A stretch of 64,000 nucleotides of DNA from Sipunculus nudus. Taxonomy: Eukaryota; Annelida; Sipuncula; Golfingiida; Sipunculidae. Under the pieces are notes generated by a model. The model did not search any database. It was given only the letters and a program-made list of their open reading frames with translations, and was not told the origin of the DNA. Location: NCBI GenBank assembly GCA_026874595.1, contig CM049306.1, forward strand, positions 88,363,142-88,427,141, in the 5' to 3' direction. The translations under genes and the position numbers were made by a program. Below are positions 10,200-22,282 of the stretch, in pieces; positions within the stretch are counted from its first letter, which is position 1, and the number at the start of each line of letters is the position of its first letter.

Positions 10200-12640
10200 C
10201 CACTTTGAGTAGACAGGTTTGCTTAAAACTGATCACAGAACCCATATTTTGAAGAAAAATCGTAAACATATCCTTACAGACAAAATCGGCTGATTGTCGA
10301 GTCCAATGGGTCCTTTTTTTTCCTTTTCAGACAAGTCATCCCACGATCTAGTCGGAAAAAACCCGACACTTGTGGAGATGGCTGTTTACACATGCGGGCC
10401 CTGATAATTTGTATTAATTAAAGACAGATCACTTCATATTGAGGGTATCATGATAATTAACATAACTAATTCACACACACGGGTGTGTGAGTGCGGATGT
10501 GTGCGTATGAAGGACAAATAACTGACCACACGGGGTGGGAGCCAGTTCCCCCTGCGGGACAGTTACTCATGGTTGCCAGCTGTGCCAACAATATAAAAGT
10601 CCTTTATATCTTTTATTGCAAATTGAGTTGTTCTTTTTACGGTAAACCGGCCGTAACTCAAAGAACTTGGTTTAGCATTGAGAGCCATTATCAGTGACCA
10701 TTATGGCCAACGACGGCAGTAAATATTTATTTATATCCAAAAACACTCAGCACATAAATATACATTAGTGGCTATTTGATGTATTTGTACATAAGGGTGC
10801 AATAAGTTAAGTTACCCGAGCCGGCGGAAAAGGATGATCGCTGAACTCTAAACATAGACATGTAATGTAGGTGGCAGGGGTCTGTATTTTTGACTTGAGA
10901 CTAATAATAATGCTAGCTGGACCAACTGCCCATTAATGCATTCCCGGCCAGAGCATTGAGATAATATGGTTTTGACACGGCCGACCGCCAATTCCAGCTT
11001 CCCAAAAGGGTTTTTTAGAACTTTTGGGAAGACACACTTTCCATGTTTTGGCGTTTACCAGAGCGTTTATAATGAGTTCTGTGTTTTATCGGCCTCTGTG
11101 GTCGTCCAGCTTGTTTGGTCAATTGGAGATTCTGTTCCCGGCAAGTAGCATCAGTAATATATAGCTCACCTGTGATTTGTTTATCAATCCCATGGCGTCC
11201 TTCCGTCATCCTTCCGCCGTTCGTCCAATTTGTTAGCAGTTTCTTCTGTGTAATTCCTTGGTGGATTGAAATAATAATTTTCTTCCGCTGATGCACGGGT
11301 ATGGTTTGTCATTAAATTATGTTTAAGTAAAAAGTTTATAAAATTATGGACATTTATAAAACATGAGGTCACTCTCCTCTTTTTTTCCATCATTCTAAGA
11401 TGTTGTCGAACTTATTACATATTAAAACACATACGATCGTATATCATATTATCATCGGCTTCTCATGACATATATCAATTTAAGACAATCTTTCTGTGGC
11501 ATGGAGCCATATTTGAAATAAAGACTTCTTGTAACTGTCATATACGACAGTACTTATAGTAACTGTTATACGACAGTCACGATCCTCCACCTTTATCCCG
11601 CCACATGATTCTCCGCTGTTGGGTTTCACACTATTTTACCTTTTTAATTGTTTCTTATTGAGTTTTCACAGATGAGGTGAAAATGGCGACGTCACAGTTT
11701 CGCAGTTTTCATATTATACAAATTAATAAAGATATTAAAAACGCGCACTTCTACATAATTGTAAAAGACGTCTTTTCCTAGAGTTATAAAGTTCTGGATA
11801 TAGCAGCTTACGAGCAGTTGCGTGATAACCGGAAGTTATATATCATTGAAGGCCTTGATGTTCATTTAAAAATGTTTATTTTATGTAAGGTTACTACCAG
11901 TATTTCTTTACTCTTGTCTTTTACACCATGTCACAAAACAAATTATTTCAATAAAAGTATACCATCTGGGATGACAAATATTTGTTTCAGAGAAGTACCT
12001 GCCGTGGCTCACTATCTGTAACTGGCTGTAAATTTTTATTGTTAGTTTAACATATTTATAAAAACATTTATATTTTACAATAAGTATATTATTATCATGA
12101 TCAGTTTTCCACTGAACACGGGTAATATAATCTTTGCATTATTGCCACAACAAACGGATGTTTGTCTCTCTGGCGGCCTAAAGTTCTGCTGAGTGTTCAG
12201 AGAGGGCGCTATCACTGTAGCGTGGTTCAGGACCTCCGAGCAATGAAACAGATTGCCCCCTGTTCAGGATGAATATTATGCCTGAGGTTCTGCTCATCAA
12301 TAGGTATCACATATTGTGTTTATTTTTTAATAGCAGCAAAATACTATTAAATATCTGTACAGGGGTCAATTAGGCCACAAAAAAAATGAATTGTTCCAAG
12401 GATTCAGAGCTTCCTTTTTTTTTGGGGGGGGGGGGGGGTAGCACCAAATCTTCGGTAGAATTATAACTTATTGGTGCTCTTGACTTAATCGGTTCCCAGA
12501 AATCATGCGTTTTAAAATTGCAAACATTTCCTCCATATTTTAAAGACAAATTATCAGAGTTGTCAACATATTGTTATCCTTTCTGCCAGATCAGAATTCA
12601 ACTAGGTAGGCCTATATTTAAAAAATAACAGACACTCGCT
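10200..12640. other. Mostly featureless AT-rich interval
   Basis: No coding motif is recognised. It contains a short remnant of the 'tagctca' family at about 11160-11230 (tagctcacctgtgatttg, then 'ccgtcatccttccgccgttcgtcc') and a G run at about 12424-12439. The 60-100 residue ORFs are unsupported. Confidence 0.5.
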
Positions 12641-12649
12641 TATTTTTTT

Positions 12650-12945
12650 TTTAATGCTTAAGATTCAGAAGAAAATTATTTTTCTTGGCCTTACCTGGAT
12701 TTTCTTTAACCCTTATCGTCAATTTTTTTAATTGCCTAAGATTCAGGAAAACATTCTTTTTCTTTGCCTTACCTTACCTTAACCCTTATTGTCAATTTCT
12801 TTAACCGCCTTAGATTAAGGAGAACATTATTTTTCTTGGCCTTACCTTGATTTCTTTAACTCTTATTGTCAATTTTTTAAATGCTTCAAGGGAACATTCT
12901 TTTTGCGTGGCCTTACATGGATTTCTTTAACCCTTAGTGTTAAAG
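12650..12945. repeat. Minisatellite, four units of about 71-77 bp
   Basis: 'aacccttatcgtcaattttt', 'aacccttattgtcaatttc', 'aactcttattgtcaatttt' and 'aacccttagtgttaaag' begin at 12708, 12781, 12858 and 12929. Each unit also has 'tttttcttggccttacctgga' or a close variant. Confidence 0.85.
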
Positions 12946-13586
12946 CGTGCCAGCTACGCCATTGAGAAAGCCATTTACACAAGAGACTTTTTTTCTGAAT
13001 GAAAAAGTAGGTTATATTATTCGTTGGATTTCATTTATTATAGGAGTGACGGATAAAACCTAATTTACATCCGGTCACATCTCCATTCCATCAAATTTTA
13101 TAGGATATTAGATAAAAATATTAATAAAACGAAAATGGCAACTAGATTATCACGTTGGCGTTAGTGTTTTGTAGTGTTCCTAGGAAGTGAATGCTGGCTT
13201 TTTGCTAAGGGAGATTGGTTCACAGATGTGGGGTCTAGAGACAAATAACACACCTGGTATAACATGTCTGGAGACTAATTATCTTGCATGTACTTATTAA
13301 GGTAATAAACTGAGATATGGAGACATAAATCACTTATTTGATTGGACAGAGTAAATTAGTATTTGATACTGACGTCACTGAAGCATTATTAACAGTACAT
13401 GTTGGTCCAGATTTGCCACAAATAAGATCATTCAGACAAGACAGAAAAGGCCGAGCCCTCGTTTAGATCACATCCGGGTGTTTATAAATCAAAACACATT
13501 AAAAAATCTAGTCAGAGGAACCAGAGATTTGCAAAGGGCGTTTTGCAACTAGTGACCTTTCAGCTCCCGCACATATGCAACCAACC

Positions 13587-14200
13587 AACTTCAGGCCAAA
13601 ATTAAAAAAAAGGTATGGTTCTAAGGGCACTTTTTTTCAGATATCAGCGCGGGCGGGCGGTATTTTATTTTTGACCTTTTTTGTAAGTTTCGGTAAAAAT
13701 CTCAAGGAAAAGCATGAAAATAACAGATTTCATTTGCTAAACAGGTAAATTCACTCCATAAATTGTACTATTTTATCTTCTTGAAAGATAAAAATCAAAA
13801 TAAACATTTTTTATGTGTGTGTGTGGGGGGGGGGGGGGGGTTAAAATTGACGCGGGCGGTGCCTGAGAACCATACATTTTATTTTGATGGCATAAGGCCA
13901 AAATAAAAAAAAGGTATGGTTCTCAGGCACTTTTTTCAGGAATCAATGCGGGCGGGCGCTTTTTTTATTTTAAATTTTTTGGTATGTTTCGGTAAAAATG
14001 TCAAATGATAAGGGAAAAGCATGAAAATAACAGTTTTATTTTGCTAAATAAGTAAAGGCACTACAAAACAAAGGAACTTTTATGGTTTTATCTTCTTGAA
14101 AGAAATGTCGGAGCGGCAGCAGCTCAAAATTGGAAATCTAAATAAAAAGTTTTGATGCGGGGGTTTAAAATTGATGAGGGCGGTGCCTGAGAACCATACC
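13587..14200 (+). mobile_element. MITE pair, first copy of a 614-bp tandem block
   Basis: Two related inverted-repeat elements lie in a row. Each opens 'ggccaaaat..aaaaaggtatggttct.a.ggcac' and closes with the complement 'gtgcctgagaaccatac'. The first runs about 13594-13885, the second from 13893. Each has a GC-rich 'gcgggcgg' block beside both ends and an AT-rich centre. Between them lies TAA, the 3-bp sequence also flanking the solo copy at 53584. This suggests PIF/Harbinger-type mobilisation. No transposase is encoded. Confidence 0.8.
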
Positions 14201-14830
14201 AACTTCAGGCCAAAATTAAAAAAAAAGGTATGGTTCTAAGGGCACTTTTTTTCAGATATCAGCGCGGGCGGGCGGTATTTTATTTTTGACCTTTTTTGTA
14301 AGTTTCGGTAAAAATCTCAAGGAAAAGCATGAAAATAACAGATTTCATTTGCTAAACAGGTAAATTCACTCCATAAATTGTACTATTTTATCTTCTTGAA
14401 AGATAAAAATCAAAATAAACATTTTTTTATGTGTGTGTGTGGGGGGGGGGGGGTTAAAATTGACGCGGGCGGTGCCTGAGAACCATACATTTTATTTTGA
14501 TGGCATAAGGCCAAAATAAAAAAAAGGTATGGTTCTCAGGCACTTTTTTCAGGAATCAATGCGGGCGGGCGCTTTTTTTATTTTAAATTTTTTGGTATGT
14601 TTCGATAAAAATGTCAAATGATAAGGGAAAAGCATGAAAATAACAGTTTTATTTTGCTAAATAAGTAAAGGCACTACAAAACAAAGGAACTTTTATGGTT
14701 TTATCTTCTTGAAAGAAATGTCGGAGCGGCAGCAGCTCAAAATTGGAAATCTAAATAAAAAGTTTTGATGCGGGGGTTTAAAATTGATGAGGGCGGTGCC
14801 TGAGAACCATACCTTTAATTTTTTTGGCCT
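14201..14830 (+). mobile_element. MITE pair, second copy of the 614-bp tandem block
   Basis: Near-identical to 13587-14200; visible differences are poly-G length (about 13826 versus 14440) and a few substitutions. Unlike the first block, the last MITE here keeps its full right end, 'accatacctttaattttttt' then 'ggcctaa' (about 14806-14832). So the duplication junction cut the equivalent end of block one. Confidence 0.85.
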
Positions 14831-14834
14831 AATA

Positions 14835-15420
14835 GACTTGTTTTTTTTCTGTCTGTCAAACTTAGTGCACGTACCGTGTTTAAAAGCTTGCATGTTTACA
14901 CGCTCATACAGCCGCCAAAAAGTGCCAAAGGATGTATAACAACTTTTCTTAACGTAAATAAACTACAGTTCATTTATATGTGCGCAGAGTATCAGATATA
15001 GAAATCACATAAACTTTACAGAAAAAGATAGGTGAATAGCTACCTTTAACAGTTTATAAGATTAAATCACATCAGCATCTATGATCTCTGAGGAGAGCAC
15101 ATGATTAAGAGCCGGGATACCGTGAGTTTCGTGGTTCTTAGTCCAGGAGCAGTGAGATTTTTTAAGGCTGGCACCTAACTTATTTGAGCGCACTGCAGGC
15201 TTAATGGGAAGACTGTGCCCTACGACACAATTATTTTTTTGTTAGAATGATATAGGCCTAATGTTGTTCAGTCTTTCTGATGATCGTGGAAACTCTGGAC
15301 AGTCTTGACCGAGGTCTCAGGTAACTTTGTATGTTCGTTGCCTCGAGTTGGGATCATCCGATATTAGATCAGGTCTGATTTTTCCATCTCAATGTTCACG
15401 GGAGACTTAACAACTATTTT
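14835..15420. other. No recognisable feature
   Basis: No motif or repeat supported, except that the LINE scrap at 15440 may extend slightly into its right part. Confidence 0.4.
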
Positions 15421-15439
15421 TCTCTTTGTAAGTGTAAAA

Positions 15440-15625
15440 TACCTGATAACTTGAAAGAGCAGTGTTTTGTTCCAGTTCCAAAGAAACAGGAGATCGTTAA
15501 CCTTACTAAACTTCTTCCGGTAGCACTGAGCATGTATTTGTAAGGAGTTTGAACGTGTTGCACTACAAGATATTTTCAGTCAAATGAAGGATCACATGGA
15601 TCCTCTTCAGTTTGTTTACTGCTTA
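15440..15625 (+). pseudogene. Non-LTR retrotransposon reverse transcriptase fragment
   Basis: Plus-strand translation from about 15458 gives FVPVPKK, a stretch in the position of the usual 'N.RPVAL', and a stop at 15540. In another frame it continues with FERV (about 15548) and ends in DPLQF (about 15598-15614). These are conserved RT fingers motifs of CR1/RTE-like LINEs. At least one frameshift and a stop are present, and the catalytic domain is missing. It differs from the LINE at 18-20 kb, which belongs to another type. Confidence 0.65.
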
Positions 15626-16254
15626 CTACTCAGTATGTAAGATTCCGTTCTGTAACCACTAAAATTGTCTAAAATTATATGACTGCAGAGACATACCTCC
15701 ATCTTGTGTGCGGACGGGACAGTGGGGGGAGGAAACTTGACGACACGACCACGCTGTACCAAAGCAAAACTTAAGACAAAACTGTTTTATATCATGAGGT
15801 ACACACGCTCACTACTCCGGTACTTTTGATGATCGTCAGATGTGGAGAAGCTGTCATCTACGGACACTAGCTATCAGAATTGATCGATATCAAAACTCCT
15901 CTCGTGTGCTGTCTCATTATACAATTATCTTTTTAACCGTTGGAATACTATTATATATTTTGCCTCTGATTTTTAACAAACAGTAAGCATGTGTTATATG
16001 TGTTTATGTGGGAATGTGGGGGGAAGAGAAGGTGAGGGGACAGGTAAAACTGTAATATTCCTTCTGTGACTGAGTGTTTTATTTCTTGTATATCATATAC
16101 TTTATATTATATATATGTTATACATCTTCAGTGTGAACGCTGTTTTATAGTATTAATAACGATGTTCGGTGCATTTTAGTAATACCACCGTTTTTCCTTT
16201 TTATTGATGTACGGGCACAATTTAATTTCTTTGCAAGGGAATAACAAAGTATAT

Positions 16255-16350
16255 CTTATCTTGTCATGTCTTTTCTTACCTTATCTTATCTTATCTTTTC
16301 TTATCTTATCTTATCTTATCTCACCGATCTTATCTTAAATTATCTTATCC
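16255..16350. repeat. (TTATC)n pentanucleotide microsatellite
   Basis: Repeated cttat/ttatc units with interruptions between about 16255 and 16350. Confidence 0.9.
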
Positions 16351-17590
16351 ATGGCTTTGAATATTAGTATCGCTGGATATCATGGAAATAGGTGTTAAAA
16401 TTTATTTAGCGTTTTTTTTTCACATGCTTATGATGACCCATCGATATTTTTTAATGTGGTAAGAGGAATGAAATTGGATCTATGGGAAATGAGGATATTC
16501 TATGTTTGAAGAAAATACATTGTCTCTTTTGTCAAAGGAAATAACCTTTCTCTCTCCCTTCACACTGTTCCTATTTCGGCCACGCTTATATTTATTCTGC
16601 ATGATTCATCGTACTAGAACCTTTCCTTGACTGAGACAGGAAATAAAATCTATGTGTCCAACATTTACTCATAACATTTTTTTTTCTGTTCACGCGTTAC
16701 AGAAGTAAAAGTCAATTCCATAAGGCAAATTTGTACATTGCAAGTTTAATATCATCCCTATTTCCATTGGAATGTTTGGTGGTTCACTGTTTATACCTCG
16801 GAGAAACGTTGGGACATCTGAAAGTAAGAATATTCATCTATCCATAATTTTTAAGGTCTCATATTGTCTTTAATGTCTCTTTGTCTTTTTAAATACCAGA
16901 GGGCAATGTGAATGAGATCTATAAAACTTAGATAGTAGAGAGGATTTTCCAAGGGGGTTGCTGAAAATTTTACTGTCTTAGGAAGATATAATTTGATGAC
17001 ACATTTTAATTTGAATATCTGCGGTAGAAGATTTAAGACGAAAAGTGATGTTTTCTCTTTAGAATGGGGACTGCAACATGACCGTCCCTTTTCCATTTTT
17101 CTTTACCAGAGCATGTCCCAAAATTAGATTTATTCGCCCACCTAGACCGCAATAGTGAGAATACGGTTTAGACAATCACGCATTTTCTTTACAAGTCAAT
17201 TATTTATATATAGAATCTGTATTAATTATCTGTATAATTTTTATTCCAATAATGGTATTACTTTAACATGACGTAATATATGAGATTAGACAGGATTCTA
17301 AATTACTGACATAGCTCACAATAACCAAATTGAAAGCCTCTCTACATGCGTGTTTTATGTCGTGTCTATTTATTTCCCGACAAAGTCATTATAAACTCTG
17401 TTGGTACATCTATAAATAAACTTCTAATATTGTGTATAAATAAAATAAAATGATTGTTGGACTCACGAATAGCTCATATTCTAGTAATTTATATTTATGT
17501 AAGCGTTCTGTTTATCTAATAAAAATTATTTGTCTTTCTTTAGGTGTATAAATTTAGAGTATTCTTTTATAGGAATAAACACATACGAAT
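16350..17590. other. No recognisable feature
   Basis: AT-rich sequence. The short minus-strand ORF at 16851-17096 has no motif I recognise and no supporting codon signal. Confidence 0.4.
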
Positions 17591-17592
17591 GA

Positions 17593-17720
17593 CATGGCGG
17601 ATAAAGGATTTAAGAAGGGTGGCGGGAGGTGGTGGGGGAACTCATACAGCGGGGCCATAAGCGACAGAGCCAATGAGCGAGGAAAAGGGGGGGGGGGGGT
17701 TAAAAAATTCTGGCTGTAAT
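17593..17720. repeat. Possible hAT-MITE terminal scrap with G run
   Basis: 'ggcggataaaggatttaagaaggg' resembles the start of the hAT-like element at 56221 (caggggcggatcaaggatttg). It is followed by a purine-rich tract and a G run at about 17687-17699. No second terminus found. Confidence 0.3.
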
Positions 17721-17953
17721 AATGCAGTCTAGAGTAGTTTTTCTACATTGAGCGGGTGTTATTCTATCTGCTGATTTCTAGGTTGCAAAAAGGCCCCTTA
17801 TTCCACTCGTGTCATAATGGTGTTTATTTCGGTTTGAAGATAGTCGAGAGAAAAAAAATGTTTTTAGAAAGTTTGTATTAAGAAAATATTATAAACCAAG
17901 CAGTTTGCGGAGGAGTACTTTTCCCAATATTCATCAATACATTATTCATTTAT

Positions 17954-17973
17954 TATATATATATATATATATA

Positions 17974-18015
<42 letters not shown>
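17954..18015. repeat. (TA)n microsatellite at the 3' side of a LINE
   Basis: About 60 bp of TA, with one 'aatta' interruption, directly beyond the 3' end of the minus-strand LINE. Confidence 0.95.
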
Positions 18016-18018
<3 letters not shown>

Positions 18019-20160
18019 TTTTTTGTACCGCAGAGAAATAACATTTTTTTTTTCGTTTCATCATTGGTACCAATAGAAAGAAAAATTTATTAAAGACAAA
18101 GGGCTTACAATGAAATTCCAGCAATTGTTTTTCATTTTAATATATGCTTGTCCAGCTGATGAGTTTGTCTTGCAGAGTTAAATTCGACATATTCTGTATC
18201 TTTTATAAACTGAAGACAAGATTCAAAATATACAGCTTGATCCTTACACCTTCTTACATAAATATACTTTTCACAAGCAATACAATGATATCCACTTCTG
18301 CTGAACCGAAAACATTCAATATTTTTTTATAGAATAATTTAGATTGACATTTACTCTGTATTCTCTCAACCAGTTTGTAACCTTTTTTAACAGTGGTTTA
18401 ATTTTACTGCACTCTACAAAGACATGTGTTACCGTTTCTTCTTTCGTCTTTCAAAAGGAACACTTACGGTCTGTTTTTTATATAATAAACAAGAAATCAT
18501 TCAGTACCCGAATTCCATGAAGGATATTGTACTGAAACATTTTTTTTTAAGTTTACAGATTTGAAATAACATAAATATGAGCATTGATTTTAATTTTGTC
18601 TAACTTCTTAAGAGCTGTAGTTGGAGTTTCAGTTAATTTCAAGTTTATTTAAGATAGTGCTAGTTTTTTCATCACGTGGAGAATGTTTCCATTTTTTAGG
18701 AATACCACTCAAAATACTGTTCAAATGCAATATCTTAATGGATATATTATATTTTTCATTTAGTTTTTAAACTGACATAAATGTTAATTTTTTTACCACT
18801 GAAAGTTTTATATCAACTACATCTTTTATGTTTTTTATCCCTTTTTCATACATATATTTGTACAGAACTGGCTTCCGGTCTATCAGTATATATGAATTAC
18901 ACCATAGTAACTGATTTAGGATATCTTCTCTTGTCTCCGGTGCATGCTTTAAATCAAACCAGTATTGAAATATTTCTAACCAAAAGGAATTTTATCAACT
19001 GAACAACTGCTTTCTATAAAACATTCAAGTATATATAGGATCATACTTCCCAACTGATAAATAATTATTTCCCTCCGTGTTTTATTAGCAGGTCCATTTA
19101 CTAATCTTTTCACTCACATGGTTTTAAAAGCTTTATTTTGTGACTTCAGATGTGTCATTTCAAGACCTCCCATTCCTTTTGGAGAAATAAGTGAATTCCT
19201 TTCGACTTTTGTTCAGGTCCTCCCAAGATGAAATTAAAAAAAACAAGCGGTCTAACTCTTTAAAGATAGATTCACCTGGGGAGGGTAGACAGGGAACAGA
19301 TATGTAAATTTTGACAGGCACAAGGTTTTAATTACCATAATTTTACCGATTTGTGTTCATTGTCTCAATGAACACAAATTAAGAATATTTTTTATACTCT
19401 CCAGTTTCGGGTTGTAGTTAAGTTTCTCCATTGTTCCTCTTTTTATATGAACCATGATACCCTATTCTTAAGGGAACCTCCGTCCATTTTATTTCTAAGG
19501 TTATTATTTTGGATTTTTCAAAAATATGTTCATACAATGGCATTATTTCAGTCTGTGCTAATTTCATTTTCAATCCAAACACTTTTTCAAATCTTTGAAA
19601 TATTTCTATGGCACTTTCTACACTTTCTGCACCCGTGAAGCGTGAGAGTAGTATCACCCGCGTATTGCATGATTTTGAGTTTGGTATTCATTATACTCAA
19701 TCCTCTTACAAATTGACTTTCTGTTATATAACATCCTATAGGTTCCGCTGCTAGAAGAAACAAATATGATGAAAGGGGACATCACTTTCGAACTCCTCTA
19801 GTTAAATTAAAAATTTTCTGTATGCCAACCATTATTTAAAACACAACTTGAGATATCCGAGTATGAAACTTTAACCCATCTTATAACCGATTCACCAAAA
19901 TTAAATTTGTTCATGACATAAAAAATATATGGTAATTCTAAACTGCAAAAGCCTTTTCAAAATTTATGTTTTAAATGTATCCTGCAATTTTCTTGTTCAC
20001 AGCATATTCCATTAAAAGTAACAGTTTATCAATATTTTCTCCTATATATATGATTGTGCTTCATAAATCCGGTTTCGTCATGATGGATAATACTCGGTAG
20101 CAACCGCTTGATCCTTTTGCCAAGCATTTAGCAAGAATTTTATAATCAAAATCGAGTAAT

Positions 20161-20162
<2 letters not shown>
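18016..20162 (-). pseudogene. Decayed LINE, Tx1/L1-like reverse transcriptase and C-terminal zinc region
   Basis: On the minus strand, read in several frames, the order of a LINE ORF2 is visible. Near 20150-20050 there is an 'ILAKCLAKRIKRLLP' segment followed by a TGFM motif. Near 19900-19840 are FGESVIRWVK and CVLNNGW. The QG-type block lies near 19800. The catalytic box at about 19670 reads YAGDTT where YADD is expected. An open stretch (19657-19418) continues the palm and thumb. A CSFC..E.VTHVF.EC zinc motif lies at about 18440. Many stops and frameshifts; not functional. The Tx1-like assignment rests on motif style only. Confidence 0.75.
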
Positions 20163-20209
<47 letters not shown>

Positions 20210-20210
20210 T
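20163..20210. repeat. (TA)n microsatellite at the 5' side of the LINE
   Basis: About 46 bp of TA abutting the 5' end of the LINE. Together with 17954-18015 it brackets the insertion. Confidence 0.95.
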
Positions 20211-20578
20211 CATCAAAGAGCTTACACATGTAATGCTTTCGGCTAAGAATGCTTAAATATGAATAAAAATAGCTGTATTTTGTTTTATGGGACTTTCCTG
20301 TCGTATCCGCATGATTAAAGGCGATCTGATTTGTGAGCAGATAAGTACAAATACGAGCTCAAATTAAAGGTCAAAGAACCTACGTTCCGTAATATTTTAG
20401 TAGTGAATATTGATGGAGTTTTAGGAATGTTTTCGACATCTTTGGGATTTAAATTCCCTGGAGTATTGACAAAAGCAGAACCTTCTCACGCCTCACTTCT
20501 CTTTCAAGGGAGCACAAGTTTGTATTTATAGGTTGAGATAAATTTAACCATATATTTGACTGGGACTTATATTTATTT

Positions 20579-21430
20579 CAAACAGAAAAGACCATGTTAC
20601 ATGTTCTGAATTAGTCTTGCTATTCCTCTTTCTGTCTTCCTATATGTTACAGACACTTTGATTAATTGGTTTTGTTTAAACTTATATAGTGGTTGTGTGC
20701 TTATCATATCATAAAAAAATTATTTCGATTTCATTTAGATTGACAAGTAGGTCAGTAATATTCCGAAATGTTTATAAAAGGGATCATCTAAAAATAGATT
20801 TATGGGGTGGTCCTACTTGTAATCTTTCCAGTTGATCCTCTCCTACCTTCTCCACCTGCCCGTCTTGCCTTGCTTCTGCCTCTACTCAACCTCGCAACTT
20901 AAGGCCCGCTGTCCTGAATGGTTATATAAGTCCGGATTCGAGCTACTTTTTATACGGATTCGGACTCGAGGGTCCTGGACTCGGACTTGTACCCGGACTC
21001 GGAGGTATAAACTCACGGAATCAGTCCAAGTCTATCTCGAGTAGAGTAGAAATAAAGCAAAGATTGTGCGAACTACATTACAATACGCTCCCGAGGCAGC
21101 GGAAATCTTACGCTTCTAAAGAAGCAACTGATTTTCACGCTGCCAGCTTTGGCCGTTTATGATATATTTAGACACCAGATGGCGGTTCGTTGTCCGCTGA
21201 TAAAAACGTGCGTATGATGTGACAAGCAGCCAACCAGATGCCAATAAACAAACACTCGACAGGCATCCTGGCTCCGCCCATAGCTGCGCTTCAAGCGCCG
21301 TTTGAAGACAGTTTACGGTCGAATTTTCTTTGCTCCCTCTGCATTCTAGCATCATCGACCGATTCGATTCTGACAGTACGAATGTGTTAGCGTAGCCATG
21401 TATCTTTTTGTCTGCAGAACTGAAACCAGC
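20579..21430 (+). repeat. 852-bp tandem duplication, unit 1
   Basis: It starts 'caaacagaaaagaccatg' and repeats at 21431 with a few substitutions and small indels. It contains an 'ataaaagggatcatctaaaa' region, a CT-rich stretch, a 'cggactcgg' degenerate cluster (20930-21005) and a more GC-balanced end (21170-21430). A 105-codon minus-strand ORF overlaps the end (21433-21116). It is unrecognised, and its counterpart in unit 2 is changed at one end, so coding is doubtful. Confidence 0.9.
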
Positions 21431-22282
21431 CAAACAGAAAAGACCATGTTACATGTTCTGAATTAGTCTTGCTATTCCTCTTTCTGTCTTCCTATATGTT
21501 ACAGACACTATGATTAATTGGTTTTGTTTAAACTTATATAGTGTTTGTGTGCGTATCATAATTATAATTATTTCGATTTCATTGAGATTGACAAATAGGT
21601 CAGTAATGATATTCCGAAATTTTTATAAAAGGGATCATCTAAAAATAGATTTATGGGGTGGTCCTACTTGTAATCTTTCCAGTTGATCCTCTCCTACCTT
21701 CTCCACCTGCCCGTCTTGCCTTGCTTCTGCCTCTACTCAACCTCGCAACTTAAGGCCCGCTGTTCTGAATGGTTATATAAGTCCGGATTCGAGCTACTTT
21801 TATACGGATTCGGACTCGAGGGTCCTGGACTCGGACTTGTACCCGGACTCGGAGGTATAAACTCACGGAATCAGTCCAAGTCTATCTCGAGTAGAGTAGA
21901 AATAAAGCAAAGATTGTGCGAACTACATTACAATACGCTCCCGAGGCAGCGGAAATCTTACGCTTCTAAAGAAGCAACTGATTTTCACGCTGCCAGCTTT
22001 GGCCGTTTATGATATATTTAGACACCAGATGGCGGTTCGTTGTCCGCTGATAAAAACGTGCGTATGATGTGACAAGCAGTCAACCAGATGCCAATAAACA
22101 AACACTCGACAGGCATCCTGGCTCCGCCCATAGCTGCGCTTCAAGCGCCGTTTGAAGACAGTTAACGGTCGAATTTTCTTTGCTCCCTCTGCATTCTAGC
22201 ATCATCGACCGATTCGATTCTGACAGTACGAATGTGTTAGCGTAGCCATGTATCTTTTTGTCTGCAGAACTGAAACCAGCCA
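21431..22282 (+). repeat. 852-bp tandem duplication, unit 2
   Basis: Second unit, over 95% alike by eye to unit 1. Differences include loss of a T in the 'ctacttttt' run (about 20945 versus 21797) and a changed 'ataattataatt' stretch near 21560. After 'gaactgaaaccagcc' the sequence diverges into unique DNA. High similarity implies a recent duplication. Confidence 0.9.

Noticed and set aside
20210-20260. Half hammerhead on the minus strand beside (TA)n (GAAA, a bulged seven-pair stem III, CTC triplet)
   Set aside because: No CUGANGA box or stem II lies upstream, so the ribozyme core is incomplete.
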